Below are positions 47,890-59,999 of a stretch of DNA of 64,000 bases, in pieces (position 1 is the stretch's first letter; each line of letters begins with the position of its first letter). Origin of the DNA: Macrostomum hystrix (taxonomy: Eukaryota; Platyhelminthes; Macrostomidae). Both the position numbers and the translations under genes were made by a program. Where the stretch lies: the NCBI GenBank assembly GCA_950097015.1, contig CATNEN010000030.1:3333001-3397000 (forward strand), read 5' to 3'. The notes under the pieces were generated by a model. The model was not told the origin of the DNA. It made no database searches and was given only the letters and a program-made list of their open reading frames with translations.

Positions 47890-50800
47890 ATGCATCGAGA
47901 GGATACGGACATCAGCGAGGAAACGTCATCAACGGACCGGACGCTGCGGCGGGAAGACTTTCGGCATTCCAGAAGCAACGGTGCCGCAGCAGCCGCCGCT
48001 GAAGCAGATCCCGGCGTGACCAGCGACGAAGAGAATGACATTATGAGGGAGATCAAGGAGGAGATTAAGCGGAAGGTTCGCGAGGATATCAAGGTAAGAC
48101 CCAGCAAGTTTAAAAGCGGTTACTTAGTTCGCGATGATTAGCATATGCTCCATAATTTACAATGGGCAATGTTCCCCGCTCCTCACGCACAGGAGGAGCT
48201 GGCTCGTTACGATCTGAAAAACTTGTGCAGCCGTACGGAGTCGGCGGCGTCGAGCGCTCGCGACCAGCCGGGCCTGCTGGACGCCAGCCGGATGCTGCCG
48301 GAGCGGGACGCCAAATACACCGAGGCCTATCAGCGGATGCTGAAGCTGGACAAGATTCTGCGCAAGCGGATGGCCAGAGAGCGGGAGGTCAAGCGGCAGA
48401 GGGCCATGCTGGAGAAGAGGTTCGGTTCACACAGTTTTCTGACGCCACGTTTTAAGAGGAACAGCTTGATTATGGAGGAAAGGAAAGGGTTTATTAGGCT
48501 GTTCAGTCCATGGACTGTGGAGGATGTCACACTTCATCCATTTAACAGCTTGGAGACATGAAGCAATGCAGAGTTAAGTGTCTTGCAAAATGGCACAAAT
48601 TGTTTCAGTGGAGTCGGGAATCGAACCCCCGACTTTCAAGTCATGAATCCGGACGCTTTAAGCTCTAGGCTACAATCCGCTTAGGTAAAAGGATTGGATT
48701 CAGAATGAATATTTGAATTAAGGGAAAGGTTGAAACAAATAGAATTAGGCATTGTGTCTTGTTGTCTGTGTTACAAAGCTGTAACAGAGCCTTGATCTCA
48801 GATCGTAATGAAAAATGCGACTAAGGGAAACAGGTAGATATAAAGGTGATATAAAGGTGAATTTAAGCGGATAGCGGAATTGAACAAACGGCACGTAGTT
48901 AAAAATTGCAACACAAAAACAGAATCAAGGAGGAGCTGGAACAGCTGCGCGCGGCGGCAACCTCCAGACGGTCCACCGACGAGGTGAGCAACACGATGAA
49001 GTTCCTGGCGCTGACGCCCAGCGAAGGCGGAGGAGCTCGGCGCGACGCAGACTCGGAACTGCGTGACGAGTATAGCGACGACTTACCGCACGAGCCCGTG
49101 TTTGCCACCGAGTATCTGTTTGAAGAGGCCAATAACAACAGCAGGGATAATGCGAGTGGCGTCACTATTGATGGAAGTGGGACGGCGCGCTCCGGAAAGG
49201 CGGCCAACCGGCAGCAGCAGCAGCAGCAGGACGGTCAACGGAAGCAGCGTGGCGGCGGTGGTGCAGCCGGTGGCGGAGACGCATCAAAAGATTTCATCAA
49301 GAGAAACATTGAGGTTGGCGACTGTTCCGTTATATATAATATCGTAGCTCGTATATTAGAGATTGTATATCCTGTATGCCCTGAGGTCTGTAGTTCGAAT
49401 CCAGGAATGTAACTAAGCTAAAAATTGCTTCAGTTTCCCTACGGAGCTTGTAGCCTAGTGGTTAGAGCTTTGAACTTCTGACCAAGAGGTCGGGAGTTCG
49501 AATCTCCGTCCAATTAAAATCATAGTGTCCTTGAGCGAGTTGGCTAAATCCTTCATTTTACAGAACACATAGTAGCTCTATCTGGGTCCCAGTTTAGGCG
49601 CTGGGATGGAAATATGGGTGATTGCGACAGCCTCCCTAGTCCATGGACTGAACAGCTGTACGCAGCATTTGACTGCGTGCTGCTTAAAGTTGTTGAGCGG
49701 GGTGGCCTAAATTAGCCAAGACGAGGGGCGAGGGAGAGAGAGAGGTAAACTAACCAGCCAATCAGCGTGCGGGGCGGGGGTAGAGCAGGCTGGCAGCAGA
49801 CATGGCTATTTAACACCGGGATTCTCGTACAGCTGATAAGAAAGAGAGAGAGCCAGCCGATCAGCTTCGGGCCTGGGGCAGAATAATGGCTCTGGCTCTG
49901 CCAGAGGCCAGACGGGCAAAATGGGGGAAATTCACTAAATTTATATCCATTTATCTTCCGCAATTTCCTTTGCAACTTGGTGAAATAAATATCGAGAAAT
50001 CGACTTGATAATTATTTTTCAACACTCGGCTCACGAACTCTTATATAATCCGCAGTTGGCGGGGGCATCAAACGACGTAGTCGCAATGACGCCGGAGGAG
50101 AGAGAGCGCCTCGACTCCCTGCTGCGCGATTTGGATAGCATTCCCGAGCTGCCCGAGGAATTTCTGGTGGGTAGCGTCAAAAATGTGTGAAAATGCGCAA
50201 ATTAGCCTACTAATGTGAGTAGGTACTCGTAGATTAGAGACAATAAAAATAAAAGCAGTAATTTTTATAGCGCTAAACAAAACTTTCAGCTTGATTCAGA
50301 GTGGCAGAGCTTGCCACAGACGCCGTCTACAGTTATCAGCCTCGGATTAGTTCAGTGCTTTGAGGGTTCATTTTGCTTGTTTTCTATTTATTTTTAACGA
50401 TGAAGTTCACTCTTGTGCTGCGCCTTTTCTTATGCTATGCAGAATCTTATCACATTTAAAACAAAATTTACAGATTACTATTTATGGTAATCTAAAAGCG
50501 AATACTAAAATAATCACATTGATTCTATTTATTTGAAACACAGCTCATTCTGATCACAAAAATGTCACAAATATATTTTTTTGTTTTTTTAAATAGATAT
50601 ACCCGTATGCTCGTCATGACTTCTGATGTCTTCTAGCGCCGAGATGTGTCTGTTCTCGTGTCGCTTCTTCTGTTTCTCGCGACTGTTGTTCTGTTTTCCC
50701 TGTATGTTCTTCTGTTTCTCGTGTCTGTTCTTCTGTTTCTGGTGTCTGTTCTTCTGTTTCTCGCGACTGTTGTTCTGTTTTCCCTGTATGTTCTTCTGTT

Positions 50801-53539
50801 TCTCGTGTCTGTTCTTCTGTTTCTGGTGTCTGTTCTTCTGTTTCTGGTGTCTGTTCTTCTGTTTCTCGTGTCTGTTCTTCTGTTTCTGGTGTCTGTTCTT
50901 CTGTTTCTCGTGTCTGTTCTTCTGTTTCTGGTGTCTGTTCTTTTGTTTCTCGTGTCTGTTCTTCTGTTTCTGGTGTCTGTTCTTCTGTTTCTCGTGTCTG
51001 TTCTTCTGTTTCTGGTGTCTGTTCTTCTGTTTCTCGCGACTGTTGTTCTGTTTTTCCTGTATGTTCTTCTGTTTCTCGTGTCTGTTCTTCTGTTTCTGGT
51101 GTCTGTTCTTCTGTTTCTGGTGTCTGTTCTTCTGTTTCTCGTGTCTGTTCTTCTGTTTCTGGTGTCTGTTCTTCTGTTTCTCGTGTCTGTTCTTCTGTTT
51201 CTGGTGTCTGTTCTTTTGTTTCTCGTGTCTGTTCTTCTGTTTCTGGTGTCTGTTCTTTTGTTTCTCGTGTCTGTTCTTCTGTTTCTCGTGTCTGTCCTTC
51301 TGTTTCTCGTGTCTGTTCTTTTGTTTCTCGTGTCTGTTCTTCTGTTTCTCGTGTCTGTCCTTCTGTTTCTCGTGTCTGTTCTTCTGTTTCTGGTGTCTGT
51401 TCTTCTGTTTCTCGTGTCTGTTCTTCTGTTTCTCGTGTCTCTTCTTCTGTTTCTCGTGTCTGCTCTTCTGTTTCTCCTGTATGTTCTTCTGTTTCTCCTG
51501 TATGTTCTTCTGTTTCTCGTGTCTGTTCTTCTGTTTCTCGTGTCTGTTGTTCTGTTTTTCCTGTATGTTCTTCTGTTTCTCGTGTCTGTTCTTCTGTTTC
51601 TGGTGTCTGTTCTTCTGTTTCTGGTGTCTGTTCTTCTGTTTCTCGTGTCTGTTCTTCTGTTTCTCGTGTCTGCTCTTCTGTATCTCGTGTCTGTTCTTCT
51701 GTTTCTAAAGTCTGCTATGTGATCACAATTTCGCACTAACATGTGGTACCAAAGACTAAATGGCACAGCCTGCACCCCAACCAATCAAATCCAACGCCCA
51801 TCAGGAGTCCAGCGCAGCCAATCAGCTTGCCACGCTGAGCCCAGGCGAGGGCTACCGAGTATCGGATGCCGATTCGCAGCGCCTTCGCGAAATCGACGCC
51901 GGCCTGGCCCGACTCGGCTCCGTGCCGCCAGCCTCGGTGGCCGCCTGGTCTGAGCAGGCCCCGGCCTCCGCCAGGCGCCAGTCGGAGCTCAGCGACGCCT
52001 ACAGGGCCACCGCTCTGCAGCGCGCCCTGGCCGGTCAGGACTGGGATCTGGACCGGCTGGGCGAGAAGGCCCTGGCCGAGGTCAAGGAGGAGCGACTGAT
52101 GAGTCACCGACTGGAGGAGGTTAATAGCCGGCTGGCGTTGCTTAGCAACGAGGTGATTAACCGAACTGTTCGCACTTTGTCAACCACCTGTGTGAGCCTA
52201 TATAAAGGCCTATATATTGGTGGTTTTTTACACCCCGACGAGAATCATTGAATGTCTCAACGATGTTGATGTTTAGTGATTTTTCCAAAGTTGTTTCGTC
52301 AGATATAGCGGAGAATTTTAGCCCGTGTTCATACACGCCAAGAAAAAATGGTGTCTATTTAAAATAACAAAGGCCCAATGAGTGTTTCTTCAGGCCAGAT
52401 GTACACACCCCTATGTGCGTGTGTGCTCAGGAGTCAGCGGGATGGGCAGAATTGTCTCCTCGCTGGCTCCGGGTCCAGTGTCACCAAATGATGTGCTATT
52501 TCCCGCAGCCCTCCTGTAGTTATTATTATTAGCCAGTCTCACTTCAATTCACGAATTGAAGGTCGGGGGTTCGATTCCCGACTCCACTGGAACAATTTGC
52601 GTCCTTTAGCAACACACTTAACTCTGCATTGCTTCAGTTCACCCAGCTGTTAAATGGGTACCAGAATTATCTGGGATAATTGAAGGTGTGTGTGGCGTCC
52701 CTTCAGTCCATGGACTGAACAGCCGTACGCAGCCTTCAGATGCGCCGCGCATTAGCTGCGGCTGTGCTGTCGGCTGCACATCTGACCTGATTGGGGCAGG
52801 TGTAATCAATTATTATTATTAATTACTATTCTATTATTATTATCCCATGTCACTAAAAGTCTTCCTCATTCCAGTCCTCCCAGCAGGGCCCGCTATCCAC
52901 CGAGGCGATGTCCGCCCTTCTATCCGACTGCGCCCGCTCCATCGCGGCAAGCAGCAGCCGCGGCGGCAGCATCCGGGACGCGAACTCGCAGCTGGGCAGC
53001 CATCGCAGTCTGCAGTCGGCAGCTGGAACTGTTGCCGTTGCCGTTCCCAGCGATGGCGAGTCGTTGGCGTCGACGCGACTGCCAGACGATGCGGCCGAAC
53101 TGGCGATGCTGGTGAGTCGAATATGGACAGATGGAAATTATCAGCGGGAGTAACTATGCTCTGCATTTGAATTAATAATGCTTCGCCACCTTAAAAGTTG
53201 AACTTCTGTAACGGTACTCCATTTAAGGTGCCTCCCCTGGATCGCGCGGTGCTAGACAAACTTCTGGCCGATGCCAGGGCCGCCGGGATTGGCCAGAACT
53301 GGACTCGGCCGGAGCCAATCACAGAGGAGGAGGAAGGGTTGGAGGAGGATGAATTCGAGGATGGCACGCTCAGGGTGTCGAGCGGCATGAAAAATGGAAT
53401 ACTCAGCTTGAGCAGCAGCGATGAAGACGACCCGGATGAGGAGGACAACCGGGAGCGTCTGGTGCTGCCAGATATCAGTCTGTACGCTAATATGAGCGCG
53501 CCGAAGACACCGAACTCTGGGAGATACTCGGCTGGCTAA
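47890..53539 (+). CDS. FSIP1: fibrous sheath-interacting protein 1 orthologue, 7 coding exons, 609 aa
   Basis: In mammals FSIP1 is a testis-enriched protein that interacts with the AKAP4 fibrous sheath of the sperm flagellum. Exons: 47890-48093, 48193-48419, 48923-49313, 50056-50166, 51805-52152, 52875-53111, 53228-53539; the phases sum correctly to 609 residues (human about 580). The identification rests on recalled FSIP1 motifs in the same order: KLDKILRKRMAREREVKRQ (exon 2), SNTMKFLALT (exon 3), DFIKRNIE continued by a Glu-rich LLRDLD segment (exons 3-4), GYRVSDADSQRLREID and KEERLMSHRLEEVNSRL (exon 5), and STEAMSALLSDC (exon 6). The tail is acidic (EEEEGLEEDEFED). An in-frame stop 27 nt upstream fixes the ATG, and a pyrimidine tract with AG at 47839-47840 shows a 5'-UTR exon. 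Two junctions are weaker: exon 3 has little pyrimidine tract, and exon 5 could start at several in-phase AGs between 51769 and 51826. Confidence 0.87.
48498..48682 (-). mobile_element. SINE family A copy (FSIP1 intron 2)
   Basis: Antisense head (GGGAATCGAACCCCCGAC) and core (GCAATGCAGAGTTAAGTGTC), truncated after CAGTCCATGGACTG. It supplies most of the length of this 503-nt intron. Confidence 0.8.
49443..49692 (+). mobile_element. SINE family A copy, diverged (FSIP1 intron 3)
   Basis: Head AGCCTAGTGGTTAGAGC and B box GAGTTCGAATCTCC, a weak core, then CCATGGACTGAACAGCTGTA. Confidence 0.75.
50650..51712. repeat. 18-bp minisatellite, about 59 copies (FSIP1 intron 4)
   Basis: Unit TTCTGTTTCTCGTGTCTG alternating with a TGGTGTCTG form. 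Pyrimidine/G-rich on the coding strand; open in all plus frames because of its length. Confidence 0.96.
52388..52532 (+). mobile_element. SINE family B 3' fragment (FSIP1 intron 5)
   Basis: Begins GCCAGATGTACACACC and runs to the CCCGCAGCCCTCCTG end, followed by ATT repeats and then a SINE A copy. Confidence 0.8.
52540..52845 (+). mobile_element. SINE family A copy, nearly full (FSIP1 intron 5)
   Basis: B box GGGTTCGATTCCCGACTCC, core with TTAAATGGGTACCAG, body with CCATGGACTGAACAGCC, a GCGCGCATTAGCTGCGGC-type tail, and an ATT-rich 3' end. It follows directly on a SINE B fragment. Confidence 0.85.
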
Positions 53540-53814
53540 GCTAGCAGTTATAATTGGCATAGATCCTGCTTTAGAGCTATCTTTATTTGTTATAAAGGTT
53601 ACCTTTGCGACGCTTTGCAAAATGTCGCTTTTTTGCAAAGGATCACACCTTCGTTTATAGCCTTGGGCTATTGAACTCGAACCATTAACATGCTTGCACT
53701 CATTTTATTTGGGTCGTGGTTACTTAAAAGCTTACTTATCGATTTACTCCGCCTAAATCTTTGCTTTCTCGGTCTCTATGGCAACGAACCTCGCTAGTTG
53801 TTGATTTGGCATTT

Positions 53815-53820
53815 AATAAA
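53815..53820 (+). promoter_or_regulatory. polyadenylation signal, FSIP1 orthologue
   Basis: AATAAA 276 nt after the stop codon at 53539, before the SINE insertion. Confidence 0.6.
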
Positions 53821-53967
53821 TCTATCATTTGTAACTATATAGTGATGTACGAGGTAGCTATAATGTACGTTTTTATATTGTTACAAAATCGCATGAATTA
53901 GATACATAAAAAGTACAATTTTCTTCAAGTTAAAGTAATCTTGTTTAATTTGCTCTTATTTATAATA

Positions 53968-54268
53968 ATAATAATAATTGATTACACCTGCCCCAATCGG
54001 GTCAGATGTGCAGCCGACAGCACAGCCGCAGCTAATGCGCGGCGCATCTGAAGGCTGCGTACAGCTGTTCAGTCCACGGACTGGGGCGACGCCAAACCCA
54101 CCTTCAATTATCCCAGCTGATGCTGGTACCCATTTAACAGCTGGGTGATCTGAAGCAATGCAGAGTTAAGTGTCTTGCTAAAGGACGCAAATTGTTCCAG
54201 TGGAGTCGGGAATCGAACCCCCGACCTTCAAGTCGTGAGTCCGACGCCCTAACCACTAGGCTACAACC
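53968..54268 (-). mobile_element. SINE family A, full length with target-site duplication
   Basis: Complete antisense copy, from the head (ACCACTAGGCTACAAC on the plus strand) to an (ATT)n tail. It is flanked by 11-bp direct repeats TATTTATAATA at 53957-53967 and 54269-54279, as expected for LINE-mediated retroposition. Confidence 0.9.
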
Positions 54269-54619
54269 TATTTATAATACACGCCTTTGATTTCGTTTTG
54301 AAACTTGAGCACAGCTTGAGTTTCAATATAGCATTCATTTGTGCCATTGATAAGCATCGCTTACTGTCACATGAAACTATTTTTGCGTTTACTAAACTTT
54401 GACTATGCTTCAAATTCGTATGTGTTAAAATATACTGACTTTTAAATCTAACTACTTGAAGTAGTCGAGACGAAACTATTTGGACATTATTCAATTGATT
54501 GCCCATGGTCGATACGAGCTACCATGACAGACTTAAATGAAACACTGAAGACTGCTGATAATTCCAGTATCAGCGACACTGGCTGCAATCATTCCTGTCT
54601 TGGCAACACTGGCTGAAAT

Positions 54620-57050
54620 CATCCCATCAGCAGTAGCTGCAGTGTCATCAGCAGTAGCTGCAGTGTCATCAGCAGTAGCTGCAGTGTCATCAGCAGTAGC
54701 TGCAGTGTCATCAGCAGTAGCTGCAGTGTCATCAGCAGTAGCTGCAGTGTCATCAGCAGTAGCTGCAGTGTCATCAGCAGTAGCAGTAGTGTCATCAGCA
54801 GTAGCTGCAGTGTCATCAGCAGTAGCTGCAGTGTCATCAGCAGTAGCAGTAGTGTCATCAGCAGTAGCTGCAGTGTCATCAGCAGTAGCTGTAGTGTCAT
54901 CAGCAGTAGCTGTAGTGTCATCAGCAGTAGCTGCAGTGTCATCAGCAGTAGCTGTAGTGTCATCAGCAGTAGCTGTAGTGTCATCAGCAGTAGCAGTAGT
55001 GTCATCAGCAGTAGCTGCAGTGTCATCAGCAGTAGCTGTAGTGTCATCAGCAGTAGCTGTAGTGTCATCAGCAGTAGCTGCAGTGTCATCAGCAGTAGCT
55101 GCAGTGTCATCAGCAGTAGCAGTAGTGTCATCAGCAGTAGCTGCAGTGTCATCAGCAGTAGCTGTAGTGTCATCAGCAGTAGCTGTAGTGTCATCAGCAG
55201 TAGCTGCAGTGTCATCAGCAGTAGCTGTAGTGTCATCAGCAGTAGCTGCAGTGTCATCAGCAGTAGCGGCAGTGTCATCAGCAGTAGCTGCAGAGTCAGC
55301 AACTGTAGCTGCAGTGTCATCAGCAGTAGCGGCAGTGTCATCAGCAGTAGCTGCAGAGTCAGCAACTGTAGCTGCAGTGTCATCAGCAGTAGCTGCAGTG
55401 TCAGCAACTGTAGCTGCAGTGTCATCAGCAGTAGCGGCAGTGTCATCAGCAGTAGCTGCAGAGTCAGCAACTGTAGCTGCAGTGTCATCAGCAGTAGCTG
55501 CAGTGTCAGCAACTGTAGCTGCAGTGTCATCAGCAGTAGCTGCAGAGTCAGCAACTGTAGCTGCAGTGTCATCAGCAGTAGCGGCAGAGTCAGCAACTGT
55601 AGCTGCAGTGTCATCAGCAGTAGCTGCAGAGTCAGCAACTGTAGCTGCAGTGTCATCAGCAGTAGCGGCAGTGTCATCAGCAGTAGCTGCAGAGTCAGCA
55701 ACTGTAGCTGCAGTGTCATCAGCAGTAGCTGCAGTGTCAGCAACTGTAGCTGCAGTGTCATCAGCAGTAGCTGCAGAGTCAGCAACTGTAGCTGCAGTGT
55801 CATCAGCAGTAGCTGCAGAGTCAGCAACTGTAGCTGCAGTGTCATCAGCAGTAGCTGTAGTGTCATCAGCAGTAGATGCAGAGTCAGCAACTGTAGCGGC
55901 AGAGTCAGCAGCTGTAGCTGCAGTGTCAGCAACTGTAGCCGCAGTGTCATCAGCAGTAGCTGCAGAGTCAGCAACTGTAGCTGCAGTGTCATCAGCAGTA
56001 GCTGCAGAGTCAGCAACTGTAGCGGCAGAGTCAGCAGCTGTAGCTGCAGTGTCAGCAACTGTAGCTGCAGTGTCATCAGCAGTAGCTGCAGAGTCAGCAG
56101 CTGTAGCTGCAGTGTCAGCAACTGTAGCTGCAGTGTCATCAGCAGTAGCTGCAGTGTCATCAGCAGTAGCGGCAGTGTCATCAGCAGTAGCGGCAGTGTC
56201 ATCAGCAGTAGCGGCAGTGTCATCAGCAGTAGCGGCAGTGTCATCAGCAGTAGCTGCAGAGTCAGCAACTGTAGCTGCAGTGTCATCAGCAGTAGCTGCA
56301 GTGCCAGCAACTGTAGCTGCAGAGTCATCAGCAGTAGCTGCAGTGCCAGCAACTGTAGCTGCAGTGTCATCAGCAGTAGCTGCAGAGCCAGCAACTGTAG
56401 CTGCAGAGTCATCAGCAGTAGCTGCAGAGCAAGCAACTGTAGCTGCAGAGTCATCAGCAGTAGCTGCAGAGTCAGCAACTGTAGCTGCAGAGTCATCAGC
56501 AGTAGCTGCAGAGTCATCAGCAGTAGCTGCAGAGTCAGCAACTGTAGCTGCAGAGTCATCAGCAGTAGCTGCAGAGCCAGCAACTGTAGCTGCAGTGTCA
56601 TCAGCAGTAGCTGCAGAGCCAGCAACTGTAGCTGCAGAGTCATCAGCAGTAGCTGCAGAGTCAGCAACTGTAGCTGCAGAGTCATCAGCAGTAGCTGCAG
56701 AGTCAGCAACTGTAGCTGCAGTGTCATCAGCAGTAGCTGCAGAGCCAGCAACTGTAGCTGCAGAGTCATCAGCAGTAGCTGCAGAGCCAGCAACTGTAGC
56801 TGCAGTGTCATCAGCAGTAGCTGCAGAGTCAGCAACTGTAGCTGCAGTGTCATCAGCAGTAGCTGCAGAGCCAGCAACTGTAGCTGCAGTGTCATCAGCA
56901 GTAGCTGCAGAGCCAGCAACTGTAGCTGCAGTGTCATCAGCAGTAGCTGCAGAGCCAGAAACTGTAGCTGCAGAGCCAGCAACTGTAGCTGCAGTGTCAT
57001 CAGCAGTAGCTACAGAGCCAGCAACTGTAGGTACAGAGCCAGCAGCAGTA
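54620..57050. repeat. 21-bp minisatellite, about 116 copies (intergenic)
   Basis: Unit GCAGTAGCTGCAGTGTCATC plus A on the left. From about 55290 it mixes with a CAGCAACTGTAGCTGCAG variant into 42-bp dimers, and from about 56300 GAGCCAGCAAC forms dominate. Frames longer than 790 codons exist on both strands. Confidence 0.97.
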
Positions 57051-57334
57051 GCTACTGTGTGCATTTTTCGTCTCCTCTTTCCAATCTTAGCCAAACTTCG
57101 TTCAGGTCAATCAAGTGAAATTGGCAAGGTTAACTTTTGTTCCCTCGGATTCTGTTTATCCTTTCGCGTGACGTAAGCCAGTGCTAAAAAGTACCAGAAA
57201 ATCTGTGCAGATTCCAGACTTGTTTATCAGCAACGGGTTCGGATGTTCGGATGACCGGGTTGGCAATAATATTTTTTCGACGAACAAGTACCAAGTACTT
57301 TTGGCGAATCTAGTTGAACAAACGATTCAGTATC

Positions 57335-58637
57335 TACGACTGAAGTTACAGCCAATGTCAGTATCTATGACTGAAGTTACAGCCAAGGTCAGTAGCTATG
57401 ACTGAAGTTACAGCCAAGGTCAGTAGCTATGACTGAAGTTACAGCCAAGGTCAGTAGCTATGACTGAAGGTACAGCCAAGGTCAGTATCTGTGACTGAAG
57501 TTACAGCCAAGGTCAGTATCTATGACTGAAGTTACAGCCAAGGTCAGTAGCTATGACTGAAGTTACAGCCAAGGTCAGTAGCTATGACTGAAGTTACAGC
57601 CAAGGTCAGTATCTGTGACTGAAGTTACAGCCAAGGTCAGTATCTGTGACTGAAGTTACAGCCAAGGTCAGTATCTGTGACTGAAGTTACAGCCAAGGTC
57701 AGTAGCTATGACTGAAGTTACAGCCAAGGTCAGAGCTATGACTGAAGGTACAGCCAAGGTCAGTATCTGTGACTGAAGTTACAGCCAAGGTCAGTATCTA
57801 TGACTGAAGTTACAGCCAAGGTCAGTAGCTATGACTGAAGTTACAGCCAAGGTCAGTAGCTATGACTGAAGTTACAGCCAAGGTCAGTAGCTATGACTGA
57901 AGTTACATCCAATGTCAGTAGCTATGACTGAAGTTACAGCCAAGGTCAGTAGCTATGACTGAAGTTACAGCCAAGGTCAGTAGCTATGACTGAAGTTACA
58001 GCCAAGGTCAGTATCTGTGACTGAAGTTACAGCCAAGGTCAGTAGCTATGACTGAAGTTACAGCTAAGGTCAGTATCTGTCACTGAAGTTACAGCCTAGG
58101 TCAGTAGCTATGACTGAAGTTACAGCCAAGGTCAGTAGCTATGACTGAAGTTACAGCCCAGGTCAATAGCTATGACTGAAGTTACAGCCAAGGTCAGTAG
58201 CTATGACTGAAGTTACAGCCAAGGTCAGAGCTATGACTGAAGTTACAGCTAAGGTCAGTAGCTATGACTGAAGTTACAGCCAAGGTCAGTAGCTATGACT
58301 GAAGTTACAGCCAAGGTCAGAGCTATGACTGAAGTTACAGCCAAGGTCAGTAGCTATGACTGAAGTTACAGCCAAGGTCAGAGCTATGACTGAAGTTACA
58401 GCTAAGGTCAGTAGCTATGACTGAAGTTACAGCCAAGGTCAGTAGCTATGACTGAAGTTACAGCCAAGGTCAGAGCTATGACTGAAGTTACAGCCAAGGT
58501 CAGTAGCTATGACTGAAGTTACAGCCAAGGTCAGAGCTATGACTGAAGTTACAGCTAAGGTCAGTAGCTATGACTGAAGTTACAGCCAAGGTTAGTAGCT
58601 ATGACTGATATTACAGCCAAGGTCAGTAGCTTTAGTG
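57335..58637. repeat. 31-bp minisatellite, about 42 copies (intergenic)
   Basis: Unit contains CTATGACTGAAGTTACAGCC. Left copies alternate AGTATCTGTG and AGTAGCTATG; right copies show a recurrent 2-3-base deletion (GGTCAGAGC) every two or three units. Confidence 0.96.
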
Positions 58638-58879
58638 ACTGGCGTTACATCTAATTAAAGAGATAGAGCTTCAATGGCGACATCGATAAAGGCTAATTGA
58701 AACTGTCTGATAAGGCACCTAATGACCTAATGGGTATTTGTTTCTTAAGCGCTTTGACTGTTTTCGCATTTTTGTTGCTGTTGGACTATTCTGCCATAAT
58801 AATATTGACTCCAGGCCGTTGATGTCCGAAAACATCCGAACCTGTTGTTCACTAACTATGAAAAAAATACCTCCATTTG

Positions 58880-59155
58880 AATCTACCTACGTACCTACCT
58901 TCCTTCCTACCTATCTACGTTTCTATCTACCTACCTACCTTCCAACCTACCTACCTACCTATCTACGTATCTACCTACCTACCTACCTTCCTACTTACCT
59001 ACCTACCTACCTATCTACGTATCTACCTACCTACCTACCTTCCTACTTACCTACCTTCCTACCTACCTACCTACCTACATACGTAACAACCTACCCACAT
59101 ACCAACTTACCTAGCAACCTACCTACCTATCTACTTCCATATCTACCTACCTATT
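58880..59155. repeat. (CTAC)n microsatellite
   Basis: Imperfect CTAC/CTTC tetranucleotide tract. Confidence 0.95.
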
Positions 59156-59159
59156 TAAA

Positions 59160-59896
59160 TTGGATTTTCATATATTATAATCTCTGTTTAATCGAAATCA
59201 TTCGCAGAAATTTAATATGTATAAATTTTTGTTAACGAAGATACTTTGTCCGAATTGTCGAGCACAATTGCATCGGGAATCGAACCCACAACCTTCTGCT
59301 GTTGTAAGTGTTTACATTTTTTTCTCTTTGCCCTCCGACGCACCGGTGGAAAGGATGAAGAAAAAAATTGTTTTTGCCCGAAACGTGCCGTCAAGGAAAG
59401 TGCAGCCGGTCTAGTTGCAAGGACTGGAGGAGAGGCTGGGGCCGGCAAAGCGATGGACCCCAGCGATAGCCGGGATTCTGAAGGTGAAAATCAACAATCG
59501 AAAGGTGAATGAGGCGGCGGGTAGGAAAAATCGGACAACTAACGGACTAACGGTTCGCTAAGAGAACGAAAAACAGGTCCAACTTTCTTAAAGAACGGTT
59601 GCTAAGCGGACAAACATGTTTTTCCCCTTAATGGTTAAGGGTGCGATGGGCTGCTAGATTGATTGGCTGGCTGCTTGAATTCTCCCTAGCTCTATGGGCT
59701 ATGCTCCTACCGCGGCACAGATTGGATCCCGGGGGGGTCAGGACCCAACCAGAGCATCGTCGTTGAATGGCGTCAAAACAACAGGCCAGAGCGGCGGGGG
59801 TATCACGCCAGAATTCGAACTCTAAGACTCGGCCGAAGCTAAGGTGCAAAAAACAGATCGATGCAGGTCGTAAGAGTTCGAAAACATCGCCGGGCC
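59160..59896. other. P450 upstream flank
   Basis: Contains a SINE-head fragment and unique DNA with short chance frames; nothing else recognised. Confidence 0.5.
59245..59300 (-). mobile_element. tRNA-like SINE head fragment
   Basis: GGGAATCGAACCCACAACC reads as a B box (GGTTCGATTCCC) on the minus strand; no core was found. Confidence 0.35.
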
Positions 59897-59904
59897 TATA
59901 TATA
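59897..59904 (+). promoter_or_regulatory. TATA box of the P450 gene
   Basis: TATATATA about 100 bp before the ATG. The predicted start is near 59928, leaving a 5' UTR of roughly 70 nt with no other ATG, which supports the anchorless start codon. Confidence 0.7.
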
Positions 59905-59999
59905 CGGCAGCGCCGAGACCCCATCCGGCAACAGAACTCTCAGGAGCTCAGAAAAGCCATCTGGAAAGACTTCGCCAAGGCAAACAATCCACATAAGCC

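Noticed and set aside
50626-51784. Three overlapping 358-383-codon frames on both strands
   Set aside because: 18-bp repeat inside FSIP1 intron 4; low-complexity artefact.
58738-59235. 165-codon Tyr/Leu/Pro/Thr-rich ORF
   Set aside because: Produced by the (CTAC)n microsatellite.
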